Shown here in pieces: positions 27,607 through 35,575 of a DNA stretch of 64,000 nt. The notes beneath the pieces were generated by a model. The model was not told the origin of the DNA and searched no databases. It worked only from the letters and a program-made list of their open reading frames with translations. This stretch comes from Pseudomonas putida (GTDB lineage Bacteria; Pseudomonadota; Gammaproteobacteria; Pseudomonadales; Pseudomonadaceae): contig NZ_CP018846.1 in the NCBI RefSeq assembly GCF_002025705.1, positions 1,541,501 through 1,605,500 of the forward strand. The letters run 5' to 3'. The stretch's first letter is position 1; each line of letters opens with the position of its first letter. The position numbers and the translations under genes are program-made.

Positions 27607-28950
27607 TCACAAGCCTTGCAAGGTCTCCATCAGCACCCGCACCTTGGCAATCGACTCTTCGTATTCAGCCTGCCAGTTCGAGTCGGCCACCACCGCGCCA
27701 CCGCCCCAGCAACTGACCTGGCCATCCTTGACCAGCAGGCTGCGAATGGCGATGGAGCTGTCCATTTCGCCGCGCACGTCCACATACAGCAAAGAGCCGC
27801 AGTACAGCGCGCGGCGGGCAGGTTCCAGCTCGTCGATGATCTGCATGGCACGGATCTTCGGTGCACCGGTGATCGAGCCGCCGGGGAAACTGTCGCCGAT
27901 CAGGTCCAGGGCGTCCTTGTCGCGGGCCAGCTGGCCAGTGATGCTGCTGACCAGATGGTGGACGTTGGGGTAGCTTTCCAGGCTGAACAGCTCTGGCACC
28001 TTCACCGAACCAATCTCGCAGGTGCGCCCCAGGTCGTTGCGTAGCAAGTCGACGATCATCAGGTTTTCCGAGCGGTCCTTGGGGCTGTGGCGCAGCTCTT
28101 CGGCATTGCGTGCGTCTTCGGCCGGGTCGGCCGAGCGCGGGCGGGTGCCCTTGATCGGGCGGGTTTCCACCTGGCCCTGGCTGACGCGGATGAAGCGCTC
28201 TGGCGAGAAGCTCAGCAGCGCGCTGCCGTCAGCCAGTTGCTGGTAGCCGGAGAACGGCGTCGGGCAGGCTTGGCGCAGGGCTTGGTAGGCGTGCCACGGG
28301 TCGCCCTGGCAAGGCGCGCGGAAGCGCTGGGTGAGGTTGATCTGGTAACAGTCGCCGGCCTGGATGTAGCGTTGTACCTGGTCGAAGGCGGCCTTGTACT
28401 GCGCCGGTTGCAAGTCGCCTTGCATGGGGGCGAGCAAGTGGAAGTCGCCGCAGCTCGAATTGTCGACAGATTCAAACAGGCTGATCAGGCGCTCGCGCTC
28501 ATCATTGGCCAGGCTGGGGTGGAACACCAGCTGACTGGTACCAAGCTGGTGATCGCTGACCATCGCCCAGGCATACAGGCCCAGTTGCGCGTCGGGCAAA
28601 CTCAGGTCGTCGCTCGACAGGTTGGGCAGCTGTTCCAGGCGTCGGCCGAAGTCATAGCTCAAGTAGCCAATCAGGCCGCCGGTAAAGGGTAGCTCGATGC
28701 CGGTGGGCAGCTGTGCTTCACCCAGTTGTGCAAGGCTGGCGCGCAGGCGTTGGAGGAAGGCGCGGCCGTCCTCGTCGGGCTGGGCCTGCAGGTGTTGCAC
28801 GGGCCAGGCGCTGAGCAGGTCGAAGCGGCCACGCTCTGCGCCGGGGCGGGCACTGTCGAGCAGGATTGCGCCGGGGGCCTGGCGCAGGCGGGCGAAATAG
28901 GCAGCGGGAGCGGGCTGGTAGGGCAGGGGGTGGAGCGTACAGGTCGGCAT
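27607..28950 (-). CDS. pabB: Aminodeoxychorismate synthase component I
   Basis: PabB converts chorismate and PabA-derived ammonia to 4-amino-4-deoxychorismate, for folate synthesis. The 447-residue protein has the chorismate-binding domain in its C-terminal 260 residues: [22 protein letters not shown] with the PIKGT motif where the active-site lysine lies, [21 protein letters not shown] and [20 protein letters not shown] distinguishes PabB from TrpE and menaquinone or enterobactin paralogues. The start at 28950 has no strong ribosome site. It is not adjacent to pabA or pabC. A REP-type inverted repeat lies upstream. Confidence 0.92.
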   Translation of the reverse strand: MPTCTLHPLPYQPAPAAYFARLRQAPGAILLDSARPGAERGRFDLLSAWPVQHLQAQPDEDGRAFLQRLRASLAQLGEAQLPTGIELPFTGGLIGYLSYDFGRRLEQLPNLSSDDLSLPDAQLGLYAWAMVSDHQLGTSQLVFHPSLANDERERLISLFESVDNSSCGDFHLLAPMQGDLQPAQYKAAFDQVQRYIQAGDCYQINLTQRFRAPCQGDPWHAYQALRQACPTPFSGYQQLADGSALLSFSPERFIRVSQGQVETRPIKGTRPRSADPAEDARNAEELRHSPKDRSENLMIVDLLRNDLGRTCEIGSVKVPELFSLESYPNVHHLVSSITGQLARDKDALDLIGDSFPGGSITGAPKIRAMQIIDELEPARRALYCGSLLYVDVRGEMDSSIAIRSLLVKDGQVSCWGGGAVVADSNWQAEYEESIAKVRVLMETLQGL

Positions 28951-29042
28951 CAGTGTGGACGGCGATGTAAAAGCGAGGAGGGCGATTGTAGACTTGTGTA
29001 GGAAAAGCGCCTAGCACTCGGCGCGACATTAAACATTGTCTG

Positions 29043-29172
29043 GGGCCGCTTTGCGGCCCTTTCCGACCGGTCCGGCGCCCCGGCAAGGCCGCTCCTACAG
29101 GGAGACGCGAAAACCTGTAGGAGCGGCCTTGCCGGGGCGCCGGACCGGTCGGAAAGGGCTGTGCAGCAGCCC
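29043..29172. repeat. Long REP-type inverted repeat (GTAGGAGCGGCC family)
   Basis: Perfect 44-bp arms 29057-29100 and 29115-29158, 14-base loop, flanked by complementary GGGGCCGC / GCAGCCCC. The inner ends read CTCCTACAG and CTGTAGGAG, the second REP family of this window; the extra module with CCGACCGGTCCGGCGCC is specific to this copy. It lies between pabB and the ATP-grasp gene, both on the minus strand, so it is at the 3' end of the ATP-grasp operon. Confidence 0.85.
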
Positions 29173-29180
29173 CAAGGGGC

Positions 29181-30161
29181 TTAGCGCGGATGCACGTGCC
29201 CGAACAGGTTCTGGGTCACCCTCACTCGCTGTTCGGCATCCTCGGTGATCCCTTCCTTGGCCAGTGCCTCGATATGCGCTTCGATGGCATGGGTGCGCTG
29301 GGTCAGCCCGGTGTCATTGGCGATCTGGATGTTCAGGCCAGGCCGGGCGTTGAGTTCGAGAATCAGCGGTCCCTTGTCCTGGTCCAGCACCATGTCCACG
29401 CCGATGTAGCCCAGCCCGCACAGCTCGTAGCAGCCGGCGGCCAGTTTCATGAAACCGTCCCAGTTCGGCAGCTGCACGCCGTCCACCGCGTTGGTGGTGT
29501 CCGGGTGCTTGCTGATGATGTTGTTCAGCCAGGTGCCGCGCAGGGTCACGCCGGTGGCCAGGTCCACACCGACGCCGATGGCGCCCTGGTGCAGGTTGGC
29601 CTTGCCGCCGGACTGACGGGTCGGCAGGCGCAGCATGGCCATTACCGGGTAGCCCATCAGCACGATGATGCGAATGTCCGGCACGCCTTCGTAGCTGATG
29701 CTCTTGAAGATCTGGTCCGGGGTTACCCGGTACTCGATCAGCGCGCGGTCGCGGTGGCCGCCGAGCGAGTACAGCCCGGTGAGGATGCTCGACACCTGGT
29801 GCTCGATTTCCTCATGGCTGATGATCTTGCCCGACACGGTGCGGTAGCGGTCCTCGAAACGGTCGGCGATCACCAGGATGCCGTCACCGCCGGCGCCTTG
29901 CGCCGGCTTGATGACGAAGTCGTTGCGCCCGCCGATGATCTCGTGAAGCTTTTCGATCTGCTTCTCGGTCTCGATGATGCCGTACATCTCCGGCACATGG
30001 ATGCCGGCGGCCAGGGCGCGCTCCTTGGTGATGATCTTGTCGTCGACGATCGGGTACAGGCTGCGCTTGTTGTACTTCAGCACATAGTCCGCGTTACGGC
30101 GGTTGATCCCCATGATGCCCCGGGCCTCCAGGGCTTTCCACGTCTTGATCAGGCCAAACAT
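29181..30161 (-). CDS. Alpha-L-glutamate ligase-like (RimK-related) ATP-grasp protein
   Basis: A 326-residue protein of the RimK-related ATP-grasp group (ATP-dependent carboxylate-amine ligases). Visible features: FVIKPAQGAGGDGILVI, the ATP-grasp lysine and glycine loop, near residues 82-98; DIRIIVLMGYPVMAMLRLPT; GGKANLHQGAIGVGVDL; and the metal-binding end GPLILELNARPGLNIQIAN. There is no signal peptide, so it acts in the cytoplasm. It is the last gene of a three-gene operon, starting at a one-base overlap (TGATG) with the 7TM gene. The acceptor substrate is not known; RimK itself adds glutamate to ribosomal protein S6, but this is a separate branch. Confidence 0.85.
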   Translation of the reverse strand: MFGLIKTWKALEARGIMGINRRNADYVLKYNKRSLYPIVDDKIITKERALAAGIHVPEMYGIIETEKQIEKLHEIIGGRNDFVIKPAQGAGGDGILVIADRFEDRYRTVSGKIISHEEIEHQVSSILTGLYSLGGHRDRALIEYRVTPDQIFKSISYEGVPDIRIIVLMGYPVMAMLRLPTRQSGGKANLHQGAIGVGVDLATGVTLRGTWLNNIISKHPDTTNAVDGVQLPNWDGFMKLAAGCYELCGLGYIGVDMVLDQDKGPLILELNARPGLNIQIANDTGLTQRTHAIEAHIEALAKEGITEDAEQRVRVTQNLFGHVHPR

Positions 30162-31696
30162 CAGGCGTCAGCCTTCTTCAGGAATGCCTTGAAGCGCACC
30201 AGCTCGGTCAGGCGGTAGCCGCGGTAGCGGCCCATCGCCAGCATGAAGCCCACCAGGATCAGCAGCACGGCCGGGAAGGTGAAGACGAAGTACACCAGCT
30301 CCGGCACCATCATAAGCAGGTGTGCCAGGGAGGCGGCGAACAGGGTGCCGATCGCCACTTTCATGGCATGGCCACCGCCGCGCTCTTCCCAGGTGATCGA
30401 CAGGCGTTCGATGGTCATGGTCAGGATCACCATCGGGAACAGCGCCACCGACAGGCCGCGCTCCAGGCCCAGCTTGTGGCTGAACAGGCTGATGGCGGCA
30501 ATCAATACCACGACGAAGGTCAGCACCACCGACAGGCGCGGCAGCATCTGCAGCTTCAGGTGTTCCAGGTACGAGCGTAGCGACAGGCCCAGTGCGGTGA
30601 TCACCGTGAACAGCACGATGCCAAAGCCCAGCTGGGTCTCGCGGAAGGCCAGGGCGATCAGTACTGGGGTGAAGGTACCCAGGGTCTGGATGCCGATCAG
30701 GTTGCGCAGGATCAGGATCACCAGCACGCCGATCGGGATCATCACCATGATCATGAAGGTCTGCTGGGTCTGCAGCGGCAAGCCGTACAGCGAGTATTCG
30801 AGGAAGTCGGCGTCGGTGTTCTCGTCGGTCAGCTTCGCCAGGCGGATGGCGTTCATCTCGCTGTTGTTCATGCTGAAGGTGACGTTGGCCTTCTTGCCGC
30901 CATCGACGGTGATCAGGTTGTCGTCACCAGTCCACCACAGCAGGCGGTCGGCCGGCAGGCCCTGTTCGCCAGTGTCCGGGTTGAAGTACAGCCAGTCGTT
31001 GCCGTTGAAGCTGCGCAGCCACAGTTCAGGCGTTTGCGGGGTGTCGGCGACCAGGCGAATGGTGTGGACCTTTTCCATCGGCACGTGGGCGATCGACAGC
31101 AGCAGGTCGATGACCTGGGCCTTCTTCATCGGCGAGGTGTCGCCGGCCAGCAGTAGCTTGACGTTGTCGTCGTTGAGGTTGTTGACCCGCTTGATGGTCT
31201 CGCTGACAAAGGTCTCGACGTCGGCCGAGTGCTGGCGGATCGGTGCCATCAGGGCTTCGGCGGCGATTTTCTCCGGGCCGTCGATGGCCAGGCTGTCACG
31301 GAAGGTAGGGCCCTTGATGGCAGACTTTTCGTTGCTGTAGCGCTTGGTCAGCACCAGGCGGTAGTACAGGGTCTGGTTACCGCTGACGCGGCGCGCCGAC
31401 CAGGTCACCTTGCGGTTGCCATCGGCACGGTTGACGCTCACCCCATAGTTGTTGGAGATGAAGCTCTCGTTGAGGCTGACGTAGTCACGGTTCAACGGTG
31501 GCACGAACATCTGGATCTTGACCGGGTCTTTGGAGCTGGCGACGAACTCGACCTTGGCGTCGATGTTCCACAGGTCGTCGGTTTCGTCTTCGGTCACCGG
31601 GATGCCGAGCACGAAGATCTGATAGGCCGTGACCGCCACGCCGAGCAACACCAGCACGGTGATCAGGACTTTCAGATGGAGGGTAAGAGAGCGCAT
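30161..31696 (-). CDS. Inactive transglutaminase fused to seven transmembrane helices
   Basis: The 511-residue protein starts with a membrane anchor (residues 8-28), has an extracytoplasmic region of about 210 residues including a transglutaminase-like fold (DLLLSIAHVPMEKVHTIRLV, LWLRSFNGNDWLYFNPDTGE) without the Cys-His-Asp triad, and about seven hydrophobic helices from residue 312 to 500 (for example QTFMIMVMIPIGVLVILILR). This layout is known in databases as an inactive transglutaminase with a 7TM domain and occurs beside RimK-like ligases and retropepsin-like proteases. It lies five bases after the protease gene. Its role may be to sense or present a periplasmic peptide; this is inference. 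Confidence 0.8.
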   Translation of the reverse strand: MRSLTLHLKVLITVLVLLGVAVTAYQIFVLGIPVTEDETDDLWNIDAKVEFVASSKDPVKIQMFVPPLNRDYVSLNESFISNNYGVSVNRADGNRKVTWSARRVSGNQTLYYRLVLTKRYSNEKSAIKGPTFRDSLAIDGPEKIAAEALMAPIRQHSADVETFVSETIKRVNNLNDDNVKLLLAGDTSPMKKAQVIDLLLSIAHVPMEKVHTIRLVADTPQTPELWLRSFNGNDWLYFNPDTGEQGLPADRLLWWTGDDNLITVDGGKKANVTFSMNNSEMNAIRLAKLTDENTDADFLEYSLYGLPLQTQQTFMIMVMIPIGVLVILILRNLIGIQTLGTFTPVLIALAFRETQLGFGIVLFTVITALGLSLRSYLEHLKLQMLPRLSVVLTFVVVLIAAISLFSHKLGLERGLSVALFPMVILTMTIERLSITWEERGGGHAMKVAIGTLFAASLAHLLMMVPELVYFVFTFPAVLLILVGFMLAMGRYRGYRLTELVRFKAFLKKADA

Positions 31697-31701
31697 CGGG
31701 A

Positions 31702-32238
31702 TTACTCTGCTTTGGGAGCGTCGGTGGCACAGGCAGGTTTGCCGGCCGCGTATTTAAGGCTTGGGTCGACCAGCGCGTCGAAGTGCTTGAGCGCCTCGGA
31801 GCCGATCAGCAGCGGGAACTGGAAGGCGCTGCGGTCGGTGAGGTTGACTTCGATGGTGCGCCGGGCCTGGCCCATGCAGATTTCGAGTTCGATGACCGGG
31901 CGGGCGGTGTAGGCCTTGCCGGATTCCGCATCATAGTCGCCGGCGCGGCGCTTGATCTTGCTCACGCGTGCCAGGGGGCGTTCGATGGGGTGCGAATGGG
32001 CGGCGTCGATGGCCAGATAAAAGCGCACCCAGCTTTCGCCGTTGCGCTTGAAACGCTTGATGTCGCGGGCGCTGAGCGACGCGGTCTTGGCGCCGGTGTC
32101 GAGCTTGGCGGCCACTTCCAGGTCAAGGTCGCCGAGCCGGGCGTATTCGTTCAGACCGTACACGGTCTTGCCCGCCGCCTGGCCAAGGGCCGGCAGCAAG
32201 GTGAGGCATAACAGCAATAATACGGGTGTAAGTCTCAT
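31702..32238 (-). CDS. Periplasmic retropepsin-like aspartic protease (RimB/DUF785 family)
   Basis: The 178-residue precursor has a signal peptide (about residues 1-22, ending GQAAG) and a single retropepsin-like domain. The active-site motif is K-L-D47-T48-G49-A-K-T-A-S-L, followed by the flap region and RSAFQFPLLIGSEALKHFD. Family members are often annotated as ATP-dependent zinc proteases, but the DTG motif points to an aspartic protease acting as a homodimer. It is the first gene of the operon with the 7TM protein and ATP-grasp ligase. ATG 32238 is chosen because it starts the signal peptide. The signal peptide puts the protease in the periplasm, unlike the cytoplasmic ligase. Confidence 0.85.
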   Translation of the reverse strand: MRLTPVLLLLCLTLLPALGQAAGKTVYGLNEYARLGDLDLEVAAKLDTGAKTASLSARDIKRFKRNGESWVRFYLAIDAAHSHPIERPLARVSKIKRRAGDYDAESGKAYTARPVIELEICMGQARRTIEVNLTDRSAFQFPLLIGSEALKHFDALVDPSLKYAAGKPACATDAPKAE

Positions 32239-32538
32239 AATCCTGGCGCGGTGCTGAGCTGTGCAGGGTTCGGGGGCAAAGGTGACTGGCAACGACTGCG
32301 CAAGCTTCCTCGTTCATCTGTCAACAACATGAATTGATGACAAATACACTATCCATACTCCGTTGGAGGCGCGGCATTCTATCACGCCGACGTCTTGACG
32401 CCAGCGTGCCGCGATCTGACAACGCCATCACTGGGTAAGTTCGTTCTTAGACGATTGTCGACAATATTGATTTTGTCTTTGACTGCGAGCCTCTGATTCG
32501 CTAGTTTCTGCTCAAGCGATTAGCAAGGTGTCGACAAT
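32239..32538. other. Divergent intergenic region, protease operon / prpR
   Basis: Three hundred bases that must hold promoters for both directions. Two copies of TGTCGACAATAT (32456-32467, 32529-32540) lie on the prpR side. The part at 32320-32400 is AT-rich near the protease gene and probably includes its promoter; no boxes are assigned. No gene is seen. Confidence 0.6.
32454..32465. promoter_or_regulatory. GntR-type operator 1 (palindrome ATTGTCGACAAT)
   Basis: A perfect 12-bp palindrome with the TTGTCGACAA core common for FCD-type GntR regulators, 74 bases before the prpR start. The sequence around it, TCTTAGACGATTG and TTGATTTTGTCTTT, could hold promoter boxes, so binding would block transcription of prpR and the prp operon. 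Confidence 0.68.
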
Positions 32539-32540
32539 AT
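32529..32540. promoter_or_regulatory. GntR-type operator 2, overlapping the prpR start codon
   Basis: TGTCGACAATAT repeats exactly bases 32456-32467 of operator 1; its last two bases are the start of the ATG at 32539. The core TGTCGACA is palindromic. The spacing between the two copies is 73 bases, about seven helical turns, which suits looping or cooperative repression. Confidence 0.62.
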
Positions 32541-33255
32541 GCTGGACCTCACCACCCCGAGCCCGGCCGAGGCAGACGAAACGGAAACCTTGTCCGAGAA
32601 TGTCTTCCGGCGCATCCAGGCGGCAATCGTCAAGGGCGACATCGCCCCGGGCAGCAAGATCTCGGAACCTGAGCTGGCGCGCACCTATGGCATCAGCCGC
32701 GGCCCGTTGCGCGAGGCCATTCATCGGCTGGAGGGTCAGCGCCTGCTGGTGCGCGTGCCGCATGTCGGGGCGCGGGTGGTGTCGCTCAACCATGCCGAGT
32801 TGATCGAGCTGTACGAGATTCGCGAATCGCTGGAAGGCATGGCCTGCCGCCTTGCGGCCGAGCGCATGAGCCAGGCCGACATCGACGAGCTGCGCCGGGT
32901 GCTCGATACCCACGAGCGCGATGCCGCGTTCCAGGCCGGGCTGGGCTATTACCAGCAGGAAGGCGACTACGACTTCCACTACCGGATCATCCAGGGAAGC
33001 GGCAACCAGACCCTGGTCAAGATGCTCTGCGGCGAGCTGTACCAGCTGGTGCGCATGTACCGTATCCAGTTTTCCGCCACACCCAACCGGCCGCGCCAGG
33101 CCTTTGCCGAACACCACCGCATTCTCGATGCCATCGCCGACCGTGACGGCGAGCTGGCCGAACTCCTGATGCGCCGCCACATCGGCGCGTCCAAGCGCAA
33201 CATCGAGCGTCACTACCTGGACGCCAACAACAACAGCCCACGAGGTGAGAAATGA
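32539..33255 (+). CDS. prpR: GntR-family regulator of the propionate locus
   Basis: A 238-residue FadR-type GntR regulator: winged helix at residues 18-80 ([40 protein letters not shown]) and a C-terminal FCD helical ligand domain ([43 protein letters not shown]) with the metal-binding Asp and His residues. Its position at the head of prpBC-acnD-prpF-prpD indicates control of propionate catabolism; the likely effector is 2-methylcitrate or a relative (inference). The start codon is inside an operator copy, so it probably represses itself. The gene overlaps prpB by four bases (ATGA). There is no strong Shine-Dalgarno; AAGG lies 11 bases upstream. Confidence 0.85.
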   Translation: MLDLTTPSPAEADETETLSENVFRRIQAAIVKGDIAPGSKISEPELARTYGISRGPLREAIHRLEGQRLLVRVPHVGARVVSLNHAELIELYEIRESLEGMACRLAAERMSQADIDELRRVLDTHERDAAFQAGLGYYQQEGDYDFHYRIIQGSGNQTLVKMLCGELYQLVRMYRIQFSATPNRPRQAFAEHHRILDAIADRDGELAELLMRRHIGASKRNIERHYLDANNNSPRGEK

Positions 33256-34142
33256 CTGTGAAGAGCACCCCCGGTCAGCGTTTCCGCGACGCCGTTGCCG
33301 CCGAACACCCCCTGCAAGTGGTCGGCGCGATCAACGCCAACCATGCACTGCTGGCCAAGCGTGCCGGTTTCAAGGCCATCTACCTGTCCGGTGGCGGTGT
33401 TGCCGCGGGCTCCCTGGGCCTGCCTGACCTGGGCATCAGTGGCCTGGATGACGTGCTGACCGATGTGCGCCGCATCACCGACGTCTGCGATGTGCCCTTG
33501 CTGGTGGATGTCGACACCGGTTTCGGCGCGTCGGCCTTCAACGTCGCCCGCACCGTGCGCTCGATGTGCAAGTTCGGCGCTGCGGCCATCCATATCGAGG
33601 ACCAGGTCGGTGCCAAGCGCTGCGGCCATCGCCCGAACAAGGAAATCGTCACCCAGCAGGAGATGGTCGACCGTATCAAGGCCGCAGTGGATGCCCGCAC
33701 CGATGACAGCTTCGTCATCATGGCGCGCACCGACGCCCTGGCGGTGGAAGGCCTGAACGCTGCCCTGGACCGGGCTGCCGCGTGCATCGAGGCTGGCGCC
33801 GACATGATCTTCCCGGAAGCCATCACCGAACTTTCGATGTACAAGACCTTCGCCGACCGGGTGCAGGCACCTATCCTGGCCAATATCACCGAGTTCGGCG
33901 CCACGCCGCTGTACACCACCGAAGAACTGGCCTCGGTCGATGTGTCGCTGGTGCTGTACCCGCTGTCGGCGTTCCGCGCCATGAACAAGGCCGCGGAGAA
34001 CGTCTATACCGCACTGCGCCGCGACGGCACGCAGAAGAACGTGATCGACACCATGCAGACCCGCATGGAGCTCTACGATGCCATTGGTTACCACGCCTTC
34101 GAGCAAAGCCTCGACGCGTTGTTTGCCCAGAAGAAAGGTTGA
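33252..34142 (+). CDS. prpB: 2-methylisocitrate lyase
   Basis: PrpB cleaves 2-methylisocitrate to pyruvate and succinate, the last step of the methylcitrate cycle. The 296-residue TIM-barrel protein has the isocitrate-lyase-superfamily motif [11 protein letters not shown] with catalytic C124, the metal-site segment [17 protein letters not shown] and [10 protein letters not shown]. Its length is typical of PrpB rather than of isocitrate lyase. Translation is coupled to the regulator gene by a 4-base overlap. A REP pair separates it from prpC. Confidence 0.95.
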   Translation: MTVKSTPGQRFRDAVAAEHPLQVVGAINANHALLAKRAGFKAIYLSGGGVAAGSLGLPDLGISGLDDVLTDVRRITDVCDVPLLVDVDTGFGASAFNVARTVRSMCKFGAAAIHIEDQVGAKRCGHRPNKEIVTQQEMVDRIKAAVDARTDDSFVIMARTDALAVEGLNAALDRAAACIEAGADMIFPEAITELSMYKTFADRVQAPILANITEFGATPLYTTEELASVDVSLVLYPLSAFRAMNKAAENVYTALRRDGTQKNVIDTMQTRMELYDAIGYHAFEQSLDALFAQKKG

Positions 34143-34149
34143 ATGTGTG

Positions 34150-34222
34150 CTGGCTTCTTCGCGGCTGAACCCGCTCCCAGAGGTAGCTTGTAGGAGCGGG
34201 TTTACCCGCGAAGAGGCCGGCC
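34150..34222. repeat. REP pair between prpB and prpC
   Basis: Two facing P. putida type REPs: GGCTTCTTCGCGG...CCCGCTCCCA (34151-34179) and GTAGGAGCGGGTTTACCCGC then GAAGAGGCCGG (34190-34220), with about 10 bases between. The structure lies inside the presumed operon mRNA. Confidence 0.82.
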
Positions 34223-34284
34223 CAGGCAATCACCCGAATTAGCCAGATCGCTTCCTATAACAAGTTCAAGAAAGGAGAAACACC

Positions 34285-35412
34285 ATGGCCGAAGCAAAAG
34301 TACTCAGTGGCGCTGGCCTGCGTGGCCAGGTGGCCGGCCAGACTGCACTGTCGACCGTGGGCCAGGCCGGTGCCGGGCTGACCTACCGTGGTTACGACGT
34401 CCGTGACCTGGCCGCCGGTGCCGAATTCGAAGAAGTCGCTTACCTGCTGCTGTATGGCGAACTGCCGAGCAAGGCGGAACTGGCCGATTACAAGCGCAAG
34501 CTCAAGGGCCTGCGTGACCTGCCGCAGGCGCTGAAGGAAGTGCTCGAGCGCATCCCGCGTGATGCCCACCCGATGGATGTGATGCGCACCGGTTGCTCGG
34601 TGCTGGGTACCCTGGAGCCGGAGCTGACCTTCGACGCCCAGCGTGAGAAAACCGACCGCCTGCTGGCGCTGTTCCCGGCGGTGATGTGCTACTGGTACCG
34701 CTTCACTCACCACGGCGTGCGCATCGACTGCACCAGCGACGAAGACACCCTCGGCGGCCACTTCCTGCACCTGCTGCACGGCAAGAAGCCGAGCGAGCTG
34801 CATGTCAAGGTGATGAACGTGTCGCTGATCCTCTACGCCGAGCACGAGTTCAACGCCTCGACCTTCACCGCGCGGGTCTGCGCCTCGACCCTGTCCGACC
34901 TGTATTCCTGCGTCACTGCCGCCATCGGCTCGCTGCGTGGCCCGCTGCACGGTGGTGCCAACGAAGCGGCGATGGAGCTGATCGAGCGCTTCCAGAGCCC
35001 GCAGGAAGCCACCGCCGAACTGCTGCGCATGCTTGAGCGCAAGGACAAGATCATGGGCTTCGGCCACGCGATCTACAAAGAGTCCGACCCGCGTAACGAG
35101 GTGATCAAGGGCTGGTCGAAGCAGCTTGCCGACCAGGTCGGTGACACGGTCCTGTACCCAGTTTCCGAAGCCATCGACAAGACCATGTGGGAGCAGAAGC
35201 GCCTGTTCCCCAACGCTGACTTCTACCATGCCTCGGCGTACCACTTCATGGGCATTCCGACCAAGCTGTTCACCCCGATTTTCGTTTGCTCGCGCCTGAC
35301 CGGCTGGGCTGCGCATGTGTTCGAACAGCGCGCCAACAACCGCATCATCCGCCCGAGCGCCGAGTATGTCGGCGTCGAACAGCGCCAGTTCGTGCCAATC
35401 GAGCAGCGCTGA
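34285..35412 (+). CDS. prpC: 2-methylcitrate synthase
   Basis: PrpC condenses propionyl-CoA with oxaloacetate to 2-methylcitrate. The 375-residue protein is of the short citrate-synthase type used by PrpC: N-terminal GLTYRGYDVRDLAAGAEFEE, the oxaloacetate/CoA histidine in SLRGPLHGGANEAAMELIE, a second histidine in IMGFGHAIYKESDPR and the catalytic aspartate near ADFYHASAYHFMGIP. Location in the prp locus separates it from the main citrate synthase. AAAGGAGA precedes the ATG at good spacing. REP elements lie on both sides. Confidence 0.95.
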   Translation: MAEAKVLSGAGLRGQVAGQTALSTVGQAGAGLTYRGYDVRDLAAGAEFEEVAYLLLYGELPSKAELADYKRKLKGLRDLPQALKEVLERIPRDAHPMDVMRTGCSVLGTLEPELTFDAQREKTDRLLALFPAVMCYWYRFTHHGVRIDCTSDEDTLGGHFLHLLHGKKPSELHVKVMNVSLILYAEHEFNASTFTARVCASTLSDLYSCVTAAIGSLRGPLHGGANEAAMELIERFQSPQEATAELLRMLERKDKIMGFGHAIYKESDPRNEVIKGWSKQLADQVGDTVLYPVSEAIDKTMWEQKRLFPNADFYHASAYHFMGIPTKLFTPIFVCSRLTGWAAHVFEQRANNRIIRPSAEYVGVEQRQFVPIEQR

Positions 35413-35425
35413 GTCAAAGACCGTT

Positions 35426-35528
35426 GGGGCTGCTGCGCAGCCCTTTCGCGACACAAGGCCGCTCCTACAGGGACGGTGTTGTACTTGTGGGAGCGGCCTT
35501 GTGTCGCGAAAGGGGCGCGCAGCGCCCC
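35426..35528. repeat. REP-type inverted repeat between prpC and acnD
   Basis: Arms of about 45 bases, 35426-35470 and 35484-35528. The inner parts CCCTTTCGCGACACAAGGCC then GCTCCTACAG and TTGTGGGAGCGGCC then TTGTGTCGCGAAAGG match with one or two differences; the outer parts GGGGCTGCTGCGCAGCC and GGCGCGCAGCGCCCC are a second nested hairpin. Same family as the elements at 29.1, 39.4 and 48.9 kb. Confidence 0.85.
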
Positions 35529-35575
35529 CAGGCCTGACCTGCTTACCGAATACCGTGACCGAGCCTGATAACGAT

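Noticed and set aside
35315..35575. N-terminal extension of AcnD
   Set aside because: The frame runs through prpC's 3' end and a REP element; the family begins at MNTAYRKN.
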